Shown: piece after piece, positions 1-8,853 of the stretch | How positions within the stretch are numbered: the first letter of the stretch is position 1 | Layout of the letters: every line of letters starts with the position of its first letter | Source of the DNA: Methylococcaceae bacterium | Lineage (GTDB): Bacteria > Pseudomonadota > Gammaproteobacteria > Methylococcales > Methylococcaceae | NCBI GenBank assembly: GCA_028711365.1 | Contig: JAQTSI010000004.1 | Coordinates: 1-41,714, forward strand | Reading direction: 5' to 3' | Length of the DNA stretch: 41,714 nt | Position numbers and translations under genes: made by a program | Notes under the pieces: generated by a model | The model's database searches: none | What the model was told of the DNA's origin: nothing | What the model saw: only the letters and a program-made list of their open reading frames with translations

Positions 1-485
1 AACAAAATAACTCCATCACCTGGCTGGTCGTTGCCGTGGGTCTGCTCATCGCCATTATCCTACGCATCATCTCTTTGCCCCAGGAGTTCTTTCTATACAA
101 TCCCGACTGGGTCTTGCTGTTTTTGATTTACTGGGCCATGGCCATACCCGAACGGGTGGGCGTGGGCTACGCCTGGTGCACGGGGCTGCTGACCGATGCG
201 CTGACCGGCAGGATGCTGGGCCAACACGCACTGGCCTACGCCGTGGTGTCCTATCTTTGCGTGCGGATGCACCAGCGCCTTCGGCTTTATCCATTTTCCC
301 AGCAATCCTTTTCGGTGCTGATGTTCCTGTTGCTGAGCCAATTGCTGATTTTCTGGACCCAGAGCATCAAGGCCGTCAACGCGATCGGTCTGGTTTACTG
401 GCTGCCCTCCCTCGTGGGCGCCCTGATTTGGCCGGCGGTATTGGTGACGCTACGCCGGGTTCGGCGGCGCTACAACATCTTTTGA
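1..485 (+). CDS. mreD: Rod shape-determining protein MreD, 5' end cut by the window edge
   Basis: Inner-membrane component of the elongasome that works with MreB, MreC, RodA and PBP2 in lateral wall synthesis. The open frame runs in from position 3 with no stop, so the GTG at 36 is probably internal and the true start lies left of the window. The visible 160 or so residues are strongly hydrophobic with about five membrane segments, a typical SLP turn after the first segment, and a basic C-terminal tail rich in Arg. It is followed 63 bases later by mrdA, the usual mreBCD-mrdA-rodA order. The identification rests on the pattern of membrane segments and on context rather than on a catalytic motif. 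Confidence 0.88.
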   Translation, partial: QNNSITWLVVAVGLLIAIILRIISLPQEFFLYNPDWVLLFLIYWAMAIPERVGVGYAWCTGLLTDALTGRMLGQHALAYAVVSYLCVRMHQRLRLYPFSQQSFSVLMFLLLSQLLIFWTQSIKAVNAIGLVYWLPSLVGALIWPAVLVTLRRVRRRYNIF

Positions 486-548
486 AGGTATCGCGGAGGG
501 CGGAAAGTTTCGATTACCAGGCCTAAGCGGCATACCTCAAACCGGGCA

Positions 549-2390
549 ATGATAAACTTCGAATTCAACTCCAAAGACCGGTTTTACGAGAACCGGGTAT
601 TCCTCAATCGCATCGTCGTCAGCGTGATTTTCATCATCCTGGCCACGGCCGGATTGCTCGCCAGGCTGGCCTATCTGCAGATCATCGGGCACGAGCACTA
701 TGCCTCCCTGTCCCATGACAACCGGGTGAAAATCGCCCCGCTGCCACCCACCCGGGGCATGATTTTCGACCGCAACGGAGAAGTGCTAGCGAACAACAAT
801 CCGACTTACAGCCTGGAGATCATCCCCGAACAGGTAGCGGACCTCGAGGCGACCCTGGGAGAATTGAAAAAACTGCTGAACCTGAGCGAGGAAGAGATCC
901 AGCGTTTCAACACCCTGCGCCGCCGTCACAAGAGTTTCGATAGCATCCCTCTGCGCATCCAGCTCAGCGAGGAAGAGATTGCCCGATTCGCGGTGAGAAT
1001 GCCTCATTTTCCAGGGGTGGACATCCATGCTCGCATGTTGCGCAGCTACCCCTATGGCGAACTGACCGCCCATGTAGTCGGCTATGTCGGCCGCATCAGC
1101 GAAGCCGAATTGCAAAAACTGGACCCCTCCGTTTATAGCGGCACCTACCACATCGGTAAAAGCGGGGTCGAAAAAGCCTACGAAACGGTATTGCACGGAA
1201 AAACCGGCTACGAAGAACTGGAAACCAATGTGCAGGGCCGCTCCATCAACGTGCTCGGCCAAACCGAGCCTTTGGCGGGAGGTGATCTACACCTCACCTT
1301 GGACATCAAATTACAGAAAATCGCCCAGGACGCCCTGCAAGACTACAGCGGCGCGGTGGTCGCCATCGAACCCGCCAGCGGGCATGTCCTGGCGATGGTC
1401 AGCAAACCCAGCTTCGACCCCAATCCTTTCATCCAGGGCATCAGCCGTCAGGAATACGAAGCTTTGCAGTCTTCCCCCAACCGGCCCTTGTACAACCGCG
1501 CGTTGCGGGGGATCTATCCGCCCGGCTCCACGGTCAAACCGTTCATGGCCCTGGCCGGGCTGGAACTGGAACAGACCACCCCGGGGCGGCGAGTATATTG
1601 CCCTGGTTTTTTCCGCCTGCCCAACTCGGAACATAAATACCGCGACTGGACCAAATTCGGCCATGGCGCGGTGGACCTTCGACTAGCCATCACCCAATCC
1701 TGCGACGTTTACTTCTACGATCTCGCCCTGCACTTAGGGATCGACCGCATGAACGAATACCTGGGCCAATTCGGTTTCGGCGCAAAAACCGGAATCGATC
1801 TGGACGCGGAAAAAGCCGGCATTTATCCTTCACAGGAATGGAAGCGCAAAGCTCGCAAGCAGATCTGGTTCCCCGGCGAGACGCTGATTGCCGGCATCGG
1901 CCAGGGTTACGTGCAGGTCACCCCCCTGCAGTTGGCCCGCGCCGTCGCCATCCTCGCCAGTAAGGGCAAGGTGGTCGAACCTAGGGTGGTGGACCACATC
2001 AAGACACCGATCCCGGTCGAAAATCCTTATCCCTTGAGCGAAAGCGGACAAATCCCCATCACCCCCGATAACTGGCAAGCGGTGGTGGACGCCATGATCG
2101 ACGTGGTGCATAGCCAGCGCGGCACGGCCAAGGGCATCGCCCCCGGACTGACCTACCATATCGCCGGCAAGACCGGTACGGCGCAGGTGTTCACCGTGCG
2201 CCAGGATCAGGACTACAAGCGCATGAAAGTCCAGGATAAATTGAAGGATCACGCTTGGTTCATCGCGTTCGCCCCGGCGGAAGATCCCCGCATCGCCATC
2301 GCCGTGATCGCCGAAAACGGCGGCCATGGCGGCTCGGTCGCGGCCCCCATCGCCAAGGCGGTCATTCAGCAATATTTGAAAGGCCAGTAA
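549..2390 (+). CDS. mrdA: Penicillin-binding protein 2 (peptidoglycan DD-transpeptidase of the elongasome)
   Basis: Class B penicillin-binding protein that crosslinks new peptidoglycan during elongation, as partner of the RodA glycosyltransferase. The 613 residues match the family length. There is a short cytoplasmic N-terminus, one membrane anchor (about residues 20-42), a PBP dimer domain, and a transpeptidase domain with the three active-site motifs: S327-T-V-K330, S384-C-D386 and K541-T-G-T. Having Asp rather than Asn in the second motif is normal for PBP2. The gene lies between mreD and rodA and ends 2 bases before the rodA start, which indicates co-transcription and probably coupled translation. 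Confidence 0.97.
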   Translation: MINFEFNSKDRFYENRVFLNRIVVSVIFIILATAGLLARLAYLQIIGHEHYASLSHDNRVKIAPLPPTRGMIFDRNGEVLANNNPTYSLEIIPEQVADLEATLGELKKLLNLSEEEIQRFNTLRRRHKSFDSIPLRIQLSEEEIARFAVRMPHFPGVDIHARMLRSYPYGELTAHVVGYVGRISEAELQKLDPSVYSGTYHIGKSGVEKAYETVLHGKTGYEELETNVQGRSINVLGQTEPLAGGDLHLTLDIKLQKIAQDALQDYSGAVVAIEPASGHVLAMVSKPSFDPNPFIQGISRQEYEALQSSPNRPLYNRALRGIYPPGSTVKPFMALAGLELEQTTPGRRVYCPGFFRLPNSEHKYRDWTKFGHGAVDLRLAITQSCDVYFYDLALHLGIDRMNEYLGQFGFGAKTGIDLDAEKAGIYPSQEWKRKARKQIWFPGETLIAGIGQGYVQVTPLQLARAVAILASKGKVVEPRVVDHIKTPIPVENPYPLSESGQIPITPDNWQAVVDAMIDVVHSQRGTAKGIAPGLTYHIAGKTGTAQVFTVRQDQDYKRMKVQDKLKDHAWFIAFAPAEDPRIAIAVIAENGGHGGSVAAPIAKAVIQQYLKGQ

Positions 2391-2392
2391 GC

Positions 2393-3526
2393 ATGTCCAA
2401 CGAAACCATCCTGTCCGAGATACGGCTCGAGGAAGCCAAACCCAATCCCTGGCTGCAAAAACTGCATATCGATCTGCCCCTGTTGGCCGGCCTGATGGCG
2501 CTTGCCGGCGTCGCTTTCGTCGTGCTCTACAGCGCGGGGGGGCAGAAAATCGACATGGTATTGCGTCAGGGTGCGCGACTCGGCCTGGCCTTGGGCATCA
2601 TGCTCGCCATCGCCCAGATTCATCCGCGTTACCTGCGCTTATACAGCCCGGTGCTTTATTTATTCGGCGTATTGCTGCTGACCGCCGTGCTCCTGGTCGG
2701 CGAAACCACGCTGGGGGCGACACGCTGGCTGAACTTAGGCTTGGTGCGCTTCCAGCCATCCGAACTCACCAAGCTGTCCATGCCCATGATGATCGCCTGG
2801 TTCCTCTCCTCCCAACCCATGCCTCCGGCTTTGAAGCATGTCGCGGTCGCAGGAACACTGATCCTCGTCCCTACCTTGATGATCGCCAAACAACCCGATC
2901 TGGGCACCGCCTTCCTGGTGGGGGTGGCGGGCAGCGCCGTGCTGTTTCTCGCCGGATTGAGCTGGCGTTATATCCTTGCCATTGCCGTGGCGGGCGGTAG
3001 TTTGCTGCCGGTGCTATGGCATTTCATGCATAATTATCAACGCGACCGCGTCCTCATGTTCCTCAACCCGGAATCGGACCCGTTAGGCCGCGGCTACCAC
3101 ATCATCCAGTCGAAAATCGCCATCGGTTCCGGCGGGATCTACGGCAAGGGCTGGCTACACGGCACCCAATCACATCTGGAATTTCTGCCGGAACCCTCCA
3201 CCGATTTCGTATTCGCCGTGTTCGCCGAGGAATTCGGCCTGCTCGGCTGCGTGGGATTACTGGGAATTTACTGGTTCATCCTGGGCCGTTGCTTCTACAT
3301 CGTTGTTCAAGCCCAGGACAAGTTCAACCGGCTGCTGAGCGGAGCGTTGACGGTGACTTTCTTCGTCTACGTCTTCGTCAACACCGGCATGGTCATCGGC
3401 GTACTGCCGGTAGTCGGCGTACCGCTTCCCCTGATCAGCTATGGCGGCACCTCCATGGTGACCTTGCTGGCCGGCTTCGGTATGCTGATGTCCATCCAGA
3501 CCCACCGCAAACCTTTACCTCATTAA
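2393..3526 (+). CDS. rodA: Peptidoglycan glycosyltransferase RodA (SEDS family)
   Basis: SEDS-family membrane enzyme that polymerises lipid II into glycan strands in complex with PBP2. I start it at the ATG two bases after the mrdA stop, giving 377 residues beginning MSNETILSEI; a longer open frame from 2255 overlaps mrdA and has no homology value. About ten membrane segments are visible. Family landmarks include the W-L-N-L-G-L...F-Q-P-S-E-L block near residues 115-125, the Q-P-D-L-G-T-A block near 168, the large periplasmic loop, and the C-terminal P-L-P-L-I-S-Y-G-G motif near 345. It sits in the normal order mreD-mrdA-rodA-mltB. Confidence 0.97.
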   Translation: MSNETILSEIRLEEAKPNPWLQKLHIDLPLLAGLMALAGVAFVVLYSAGGQKIDMVLRQGARLGLALGIMLAIAQIHPRYLRLYSPVLYLFGVLLLTAVLLVGETTLGATRWLNLGLVRFQPSELTKLSMPMMIAWFLSSQPMPPALKHVAVAGTLILVPTLMIAKQPDLGTAFLVGVAGSAVLFLAGLSWRYILAIAVAGGSLLPVLWHFMHNYQRDRVLMFLNPESDPLGRGYHIIQSKIAIGSGGIYGKGWLHGTQSHLEFLPEPSTDFVFAVFAEEFGLLGCVGLLGIYWFILGRCFYIVVQAQDKFNRLLSGALTVTFFVYVFVNTGMVIGVLPVVGVPLPLISYGGTSMVTLLAGFGMLMSIQTHRKPLPH

Positions 3527-3534
3527 ATTTCAGC

Positions 3535-4428
3535 ATGAAGTCATCATTTTTCGTTTTAGGCCTGGCCCTGATCCTCCCTGCGCAGCCGATCCTGGCGGAC
3601 ATCACCGAGCGATCCGAGGTTCGCGCCTTTATCCGTGAATTCAGCGTCAAGCAGCGACAGGCGGCGGCGGAGTTGGAGCCGATATTCAAACAGGTGGAAT
3701 TCCAGACTAGGATTATCGAACTCATGAATCGGCCCGCCGAATCCAAACCCTGGTGGGAATATCGCAAGATTCTGTTGACCGAAGCGCATATCCAGGGTGG
3801 GGTGGATTTCTGGGAACGCAATCGCCAGGCATTGGAAGAGGCTTCAAGCCGCTACGGGGTCGCGCCGGAGATGATCGTCGCCATCATCGGCGTGGAAACC
3901 CGCTACGGCCAGGTTCCCGGCAATTACCGGGTGATCGACGCTTTGTCCACCCTGGCTTTCGACTACCCCCGGCGCTCTGCTTTCTTCCGCAAGGAACTGG
4001 AACAATATCTGATCCTGTGCCGCGAGGAAGGCATCGATCCCACCTTGCCCCGCGGCTCCTATGCCGGTGCGATGGGTGCGCCCCAATTCATGCCCAGCAG
4101 CTACCGCCATTATGCCGTCGACCTGAACGGCGATTTACGCCGCAACATCTGGACCGATCCGGGGGACGCCATCGCCAGCGTCGCCAATTATTTCGCCCAT
4201 GCCGGCTGGCGCAGCGGCGAAGCGGTGGCTTTTGCCGCCAACGAATCGGACCTTCCTGCCGCTGCCGGGGCCAGGCGGATCGAACTGGCCGGTGAAACCG
4301 GTCCCGAATATTGGCTCACCCTGCACAATTTCCAGGTCATCACCCGCTACAACCACAGCCCCTTGTACGCCATGGCGGCTTATCAATTGGGAAGGGAGAT
4401 ACGGGCGCGCCATGACCGAGAATCGTGA
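3535..4428 (+). CDS. mltB: Lytic murein transglycosylase B
   Basis: Cleaves the MurNAc-GlcNAc bond of peptidoglycan to give 1,6-anhydro ends and helps remodel the wall during growth. I start at the ATG at 3535, 8 bases after the rodA stop, giving 297 residues. The first 21 residues form a signal peptide (hydrophobic core, then ILA-DIT). There is no lipobox cysteine, so unlike E. coli MltB this one is probably soluble in the periplasm. The catalytic Glu is E121 in the motif G-V-E-T-R-Y-G, followed by the family blocks around S-Y-A-G-A-M-G-A-P-Q-F-M-P-S-S-Y. Clustering with rodA fits a role in elongation. Confidence 0.95.
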   Translation: MKSSFFVLGLALILPAQPILADITERSEVRAFIREFSVKQRQAAAELEPIFKQVEFQTRIIELMNRPAESKPWWEYRKILLTEAHIQGGVDFWERNRQALEEASSRYGVAPEMIVAIIGVETRYGQVPGNYRVIDALSTLAFDYPRRSAFFRKELEQYLILCREEGIDPTLPRGSYAGAMGAPQFMPSSYRHYAVDLNGDLRRNIWTDPGDAIASVANYFAHAGWRSGEAVAFAANESDLPAAAGARRIELAGETGPEYWLTLHNFQVITRYNHSPLYAMAAYQLGREIRARHDRES

Positions 4429-4445
4429 GCCTACGATTCACCCAT

Positions 4446-4847
4446 TCAAACCTGAGGATCCCTCTCGGCCGAAGTCGATAGGTACGGCAATAGATATTCC
4501 CTCAATGCAACAGCCTGATTGCATTCCAGGTCTTGGGCCGAAAACAGCAGGGTCAATCGGCCCTGCGCCGTTTCATCAAGCAGCCTTGCCACGACTTGCG
4601 GTATAGCATCGAGCTCCAAAAAGTAACGAAGCTTGAAGCTCTCCCACCTCGATCGATCATGGCCGAACCACTTGCGCAGCTCGCTGCTCGGGGCCAAGTC
4701 CTTCAACCAAAGATCCGCCTGCATCCGTTCTTTCGTCATCCCACGCGGCCAGAGCCGATCCACCAGAACACGAAGACCATCGTCCGGATTCGCCGTCTCG
4801 TATACCCGCTTCGTTCGAATATCGATCATTAGGTCGGGACTGATCAT
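4446..4847 (-). CDS. DUF488 family protein
   Basis: Small conserved protein of unknown function. It has the DUF488 signature V-D-R-L-W-P-R-G near the N-terminus, then W-L-K-D-L-A-P-S-S-E-L-R-K-W-F and a C-terminal L-L-F-S-A-Q-D...N-Q-A-V-A-L-R-E-Y-L block. I prefer the ATG at 4847 (133 residues) because an AGGGA sits a few bases upstream; an ATG at 4829 and a longer frame from 4895 are also open. It runs against its neighbours, between mltB and dacA, where the elongasome cluster of many gammaproteobacteria has rlpA. Biochemical function is not known. Confidence 0.85.
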   Translation of the reverse strand: MISPDLMIDIRTKRVYETANPDDGLRVLVDRLWPRGMTKERMQADLWLKDLAPSSELRKWFGHDRSRWESFKLRYFLELDAIPQVVARLLDETAQGRLTLLFSAQDLECNQAVALREYLLPYLSTSAERDPQV

Positions 4848-4942
4848 TGCGATCCCTGTTGTTGGAGGGCGAGGTGGGCCAAGAGCGTAATCCAACCGTC
4901 GAATTCGCCCAAAACGAATTCAGGCCTTGACACCGGCTTGCA

Positions 4943-4951
4943 TGTTATACT
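4943..4951 (+). promoter_or_regulatory. Candidate extended -10 promoter for dacA
   Basis: TG-T-TATACT is a good extended -10 element (TGnTATAAT), 52 bases before the dacA start. A TTGACA at 4927-4932 looks attractive, but only 13 bases separate it from the -10, too few for a normal sigma-70 promoter, so I rely on the extended -10 alone. Confidence 0.45.
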
Positions 4952-5003
4952 GCTTACCATTTTTGCAATCCAACCGAAATAGTGCGAAAAGAGGTTTGAT
5001 CGG

Positions 5004-6152
5004 ATGCGTTTTAGTTTGTTCTGCCCTTTACTTGTCATGCTGCTCTTGCTGGTTCGTCCGGCATCTGCCGCGGACCCGGTGTTGATCCCCGCCCCCCCCG
5101 AGTTGGGCGCGAAAGCCTATATCCTGGTGGATCACAACAGCGGACGGGTCCTGGCGGAAAGTAATGCAGACCAACGCCTGGAGCCGGCCAGTCTGACCAA
5201 GATCATGACCGCCTATGTCGTTTTCCGCGAGCTGGCCAAAGGCAACCTCAAACTGGAAGACATGGTGACCGTCAGCGAGAAAGCTTGGCGCACCGAAGGC
5301 TCGCGCATGTTCGCGCAGGTGGGCGCGCAAATCTCGGTGGAAAACCTGCTCAAGGGCATGATCGTGCAATCCGGCAACGACGCCAGTGTGGCCTTGGCCG
5401 AGCATGTGGCGGGCGATGAGGCGGTGTTTGCCCAGATGATGAATCAGAACGCCGAACGGCTGGGTATGCAGAACTCCCACTTCAAGAACAGCATGGGCCT
5501 GCCCGATCCGGAGCATTACACCACGGCGAGGGATCTGTCCGTCCTCACCCGCGCGCTGATCGAAGAGTTCCCGGAATATTACAAGTGGCACTCCATCAAG
5601 GAGTTCCTGTTCAACGGCATCAAGCAAACCAACCGCAACCGTCTGCTTTGGCGCGACCCCACCGTAGATGGCGTCAAGACCGGCCACACCGAAGGCGCCG
5701 GTTTCTGCCTGGTCACTTCCGCCTTGCGCGACAACATGAGGTTGATCTCGGTGGTGTTGGGCACCAAAAGCGACAACGAGAGAGCCAACGCCAACCAGGC
5801 CCTGCTCAATTATGGTTTCCGTTTCTATGAAACCCGCGAGTTGTACAAAGCCAACGAAAAACTGGCCGAAGCCCGGGTCTGGAAGGGAGAAACCACCATG
5901 GCCGAACTCGGTCTGCTGAAGGATTTTTATGTCACCTTCCCCCGCGGTCAATACCAGAGTCTCAAGGCTTCGATGGAAGTCAACAACTCCATTACCGCGC
6001 CGGTACAGCAAGGTGACAAATTGGGCGCCATCAAGGTCGCCCGCAACGACCAACCGATAGGCCAGGTCGATCTGGTTTCCTTGAAAGCGGTTGCGGAAGG
6101 CGGATTATTCCGCCGCGCTTTGGATTCGCTGCAATTGATGTTCAAAAAATAA
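5004..6152 (+). CDS. dacA: D-alanyl-D-alanine carboxypeptidase (PBP5/6 type)
   Basis: Periplasmic enzyme that trims the terminal D-Ala from peptidoglycan pentapeptides. It has 382 residues: a signal peptide (about 1-22, cleavage after ASA), a peptidase S11 domain with S63-L-T-K66, S123-G-N125 and K225-T-G-H motifs, a PBP5 C-terminal beta domain (about 275-365), and a C-terminal amphipathic helix (G-L-F-R-R-A-L-D-S-L-Q-L-M-F-K-K) that anchors the enzyme to the outer face of the inner membrane. It is followed by a D-amino-acid aminotransferase and ybeD. The start has a GAGG-like signal upstream. Confidence 0.97.
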   Translation: MRFSLFCPLLVMLLLLVRPASAADPVLIPAPPELGAKAYILVDHNSGRVLAESNADQRLEPASLTKIMTAYVVFRELAKGNLKLEDMVTVSEKAWRTEGSRMFAQVGAQISVENLLKGMIVQSGNDASVALAEHVAGDEAVFAQMMNQNAERLGMQNSHFKNSMGLPDPEHYTTARDLSVLTRALIEEFPEYYKWHSIKEFLFNGIKQTNRNRLLWRDPTVDGVKTGHTEGAGFCLVTSALRDNMRLISVVLGTKSDNERANANQALLNYGFRFYETRELYKANEKLAEARVWKGETTMAELGLLKDFYVTFPRGQYQSLKASMEVNNSITAPVQQGDKLGAIKVARNDQPIGQVDLVSLKAVAEGGLFRRALDSLQLMFKK

Positions 6153-6201
6153 GCGGCCTCAGATAACATTTTTAGACCTCAAGTTTCCGATCCGGCTTGC
6201 G

Positions 6202-7056
6202 ATGACCCAACAATTTCCCATGGTTTACCTGAACGGCGAATATCTGCCCCTGGATCAGGCCAAGGTTTCCGTTCTCGACCGAGGCTTTCTGTTCGGAGAC
6301 GGTGTCTACGAAGTGGTTCCGGTGTACGGCGGCGAACCCTTGCGCTTGGCCTCACACCTGGAACGACTGAACGACAGCCTGCGGGGTATCCGCATGGCAT
6401 CGCCTCTTTCCGCCTCCCAGTGGGAAGCCATCTTCAGGCGCTTGATTCAGGGTGAGCAAGACCAGTCCATCTACCTGCAAATCACCCGCGGAGCGGCGCC
6501 CAAGCGCGACCATGCCTTTCCCCAAGGCGAGTTGGCCCCGACCGTGTTCGTCATGTGCACGCCCATCACCCCGGCTCCCGCTACCGGTGTCCGCGCCATC
6601 ACCCTACAGGACATCCGCTGGCAATGGTGTCATATCAAGGCCATCACCCTGCTGGCCAATATCCTGTTGCGCCAGCAGGCAGTGGACGAAGGCTGCGCCG
6701 AGGCGATCCTGATACGCGACGGCTATGCCATCGAAGGCGCCGCCAGCAATCTGTTCGCCGTGGTGGACGGCATCCTGCTGACGCCTCCCAAGAGCCAGCA
6801 AATCCTGCCCGGCATCACCCGCGACCTGGTGGTGGAACTGGCCCAATCCAACGCCATCCCTCTGGAAATACGCAATATCGGCGAGGAAGAATTGCACCGC
6901 GCCGAGGAAATCTGGGTCACCAGTTCCACCCGCGAAGTGTTGCCCATCGTCGAGCTGGACGGAAAGCAAATCGGGATGGGCGAACCCGGCCCGGCCTGGC
7001 AACGGATGAACGAGCTTTACCAGACACTCAAGACACGGTTGCGCAAAAGCGTATGA
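6202..7056 (+). CDS. dat: D-amino-acid aminotransferase (PLP fold type IV)
   Basis: PLP-dependent class IV aminotransferase that interconverts D-alanine and 2-oxoglutarate with D-glutamate and pyruvate, feeding peptidoglycan precursors. The 284 residues show the family landmarks: L-D-R-G-F-L-F-G-D-G-V-Y-E near the N-terminus, the PLP lysine K146 in H-I-K-A-I-T-L-L-A-N, and the C-terminal P-G-I-T-R and T-S-S-T-R-E motifs. Branched-chain aminotransferase or aminodeoxychorismate lyase share the fold, but the N-terminal block and the wall-synthesis neighbourhood favour Dat. Its stop overlaps the ybeD start. Confidence 0.9.
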   Translation: MTQQFPMVYLNGEYLPLDQAKVSVLDRGFLFGDGVYEVVPVYGGEPLRLASHLERLNDSLRGIRMASPLSASQWEAIFRRLIQGEQDQSIYLQITRGAAPKRDHAFPQGELAPTVFVMCTPITPAPATGVRAITLQDIRWQWCHIKAITLLANILLRQQAVDEGCAEAILIRDGYAIEGAASNLFAVVDGILLTPPKSQQILPGITRDLVVELAQSNAIPLEIRNIGEEELHRAEEIWVTSSTREVLPIVELDGKQIGMGEPGPAWQRMNELYQTLKTRLRKSV

Positions 7057-7313
7057 GCAAATCCCTACTGACGTTCCCTTGCGAATTCCCCATCAAGGCC
7101 TTTGCCCACAACCGGGAAGGCTCGGGCGATCTGATCGCGGCCATCGTACGCCGCCATGTTCCCGGCCTTGGGGAGGATGCCTTCAGCAACCGTCCGAGCA
7201 AAGGCGGCAAGTTTATCGCCATGACCGTGACCATACAGGCTCACAGCCAGGCGCAATTAGATGCCATCTACCGAGACTTGAGCGCCTGTCCCGAAGTGCT
7301 GATGTCGCTGTAA
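7053..7313 (+). CDS. ybeD: YbeD/DUF493 family protein
   Basis: Short (86 residue) ferredoxin-like-fold protein of the UPF0250/DUF493 family, found next to lipB in many proteobacteria and suggested to act in lipoylation or its regulation. Its role is not established. The start ATG at 7053 overlaps the TGA of the aminotransferase gene (ATGA), showing translational coupling. The core F-P-C-E-F-P-I-K-A and S-K-G-G-K-F-I-A-M-T-V-T-I blocks match the family. Here mgtE is inserted between ybeD and lipB. Confidence 0.92.
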   Translation: MSKSLLTFPCEFPIKAFAHNREGSGDLIAAIVRRHVPGLGEDAFSNRPSKGGKFIAMTVTIQAHSQAQLDAIYRDLSACPEVLMSL

Positions 7314-7404
7314 GCCAAGATGTTCCCATGGGCATGAGGAGGTAGCTCCAGCCGGCCGCGAGGTCATCCAGTTCCCCCATCCGCACCGACCCACCCCCGG
7401 CATC

Positions 7405-8853
7405 ATGGTAGATTCGAACACGAACAACACCCCCACCGACGACCTGCTCAAGCACCATCTGGAACAGGTCATCGAACTGCTAGGCAAGCAGAGACTGGAA
7501 GAGACCATCCTGCAACATCAGACCATGCCCCGCCATGATCTGGTCGAAACCTTGCTGCACAAGCGCCACCAGGCCAGCCTCAAGCAAAAGCTGGATCAGC
7601 TCCACGCCGCCGACATCGCCTACATCCTCGAAGCCCTGCCGCTGGAACAGCGCCTGGTGGTATGGAACCTGGTCAAATCGGAACTGGACGGCCAAATCCT
7701 GTTGGACGTATCCGATGCCGTGAGGCATACGCTGATCTCCGACATGGACGCCGGCGAGTTGCTTACCGCCACCGAACAGCTGGATACCGACGAAATCGCC
7801 GACCTCGCCCCGGACCTCCCGGAAGAGGTCATGCAGGAACTGCTGGAGTCGCTCAACGGGCAAAGTCGTGCCCAACTGGAATCGGTGCTGTCCCGCGAGG
7901 AAGACACCGTGGCTTCGCTGATGGATTTCGGCATGGTCACCATCCGCGACGACATCACTCTCGGCGTGGTGCTGCGCTATCTGCGCCGGCGTGGCAATCT
8001 GCCGGAACACACCGACAAACTATTCGTGGTGGACAAGCAGAATGTGCTGAAGGGCGTACTTTCCCTCAAACGCCTGCTGATCCATAGCCCGGAAGCGCCG
8101 GTGGACGAAATCATGTCGCGGGAAGTGGTCAGTTTCAAGCTCGACGACGAAGCCGCCGACGCTGCCCGCGCATTCGAGCGTTACGACCTGCTCACCGCAC
8201 CGGTGGTGGACGAGAACCATCGATTGCAAGGCCGCATTCGCGTCGACGCCATCGTCGACTATATCCGCGAGCAATCGGACGACGAAATGCTGACCCAGGC
8301 CGGGTTGCTGGAAGAGGAAGACCTGTTTTCCGGGATCTGGCAGAGCCTCAAAAACCGCTGGTTCTGGCTCGGGATCAACCTCATCACCGCTTTCGTCAGC
8401 ACTCGCGTCATCGGCCTGTTCGAGGGCACCATCGAAAAGATCGTCGCCCTGGCTTCGCTCATGCCCATCGTCGCCGGCATCGGCGGCAATACCGGCACCC
8501 AGACCAGCACCCTGATCGTGCGTTCCCTGGCCCTAGGACTCATCAGCGGCACCAATGTACGCAAGCTCATCGCCAAAGAACTGGGCATCGCCGTTCTCAA
8601 CGGCACGGTGTGGGGTTCCCTCATCGGCATAGTCGCTTATGGCCTTTATCACGATATCCATCTCGGCATCGTCATGGCCACGGCGATGATGCTCAACCTG
8701 CTGGTCGCCGCCGCCATGGGCGTGAGCATCCCCCTGGTGCGCCACCACCTCAACCTCGACCCTGCCGTCGGCGCCAGCGTCCTGCTCACCGCGATCACCG
8801 ACAGCATGGGGTTTTTCATCTTCTTAGGGCTGGCGACGGTGTTTTTGATCTGA
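7405..8853 (+). CDS. mgtE: Magnesium transporter MgtE
   Basis: Mg2+-gated magnesium channel of the inner membrane. The 482 residues show a cytoplasmic MgtE N domain (about 1-135), two CBS domains (about 145-275) that sense Mg2+, a connecting helix, and a five-helix membrane pore from about 310 to the end. The pore contains the family motif G-I-G-G-N-T-G-T-Q near residue 360. The 91 bases between ybeD and this gene hold no clear Shine-Dalgarno close to the ATG, so a slightly different start is possible. The stop overlaps the lipB start. Confidence 0.95.
   Translation: MVDSNTNNTPTDDLLKHHLEQVIELLGKQRLEETILQHQTMPRHDLVETLLHKRHQASLKQKLDQLHAADIAYILEALPLEQRLVVWNLVKSELDGQILLDVSDAVRHTLISDMDAGELLTATEQLDTDEIADLAPDLPEEVMQELLESLNGQSRAQLESVLSREEDTVASLMDFGMVTIRDDITLGVVLRYLRRRGNLPEHTDKLFVVDKQNVLKGVLSLKRLLIHSPEAPVDEIMSREVVSFKLDDEAADAARAFERYDLLTAPVVDENHRLQGRIRVDAIVDYIREQSDDEMLTQAGLLEEEDLFSGIWQSLKNRWFWLGINLITAFVSTRVIGLFEGTIEKIVALASLMPIVAGIGGNTGTQTSTLIVRSLALGLISGTNVRKLIAKELGIAVLNGTVWGSLIGIVAYGLYHDIHLGIVMATAMMLNLLVAAAMGVSIPLVRHHLNLDPAVGASVLLTAITDSMGFFIFLGLATVFLI

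Noticed and set aside
4927-4951. TTGACA plus TATACT as a full promoter for dacA
   Set aside because: Only 13 bases lie between the boxes, too short for sigma-70. I keep only the extended -10.
5028-6053. 341-codon open frame opposite dacA
   Set aside because: Antisense shadow of dacA with biased composition and no start signal or recognisable domain.
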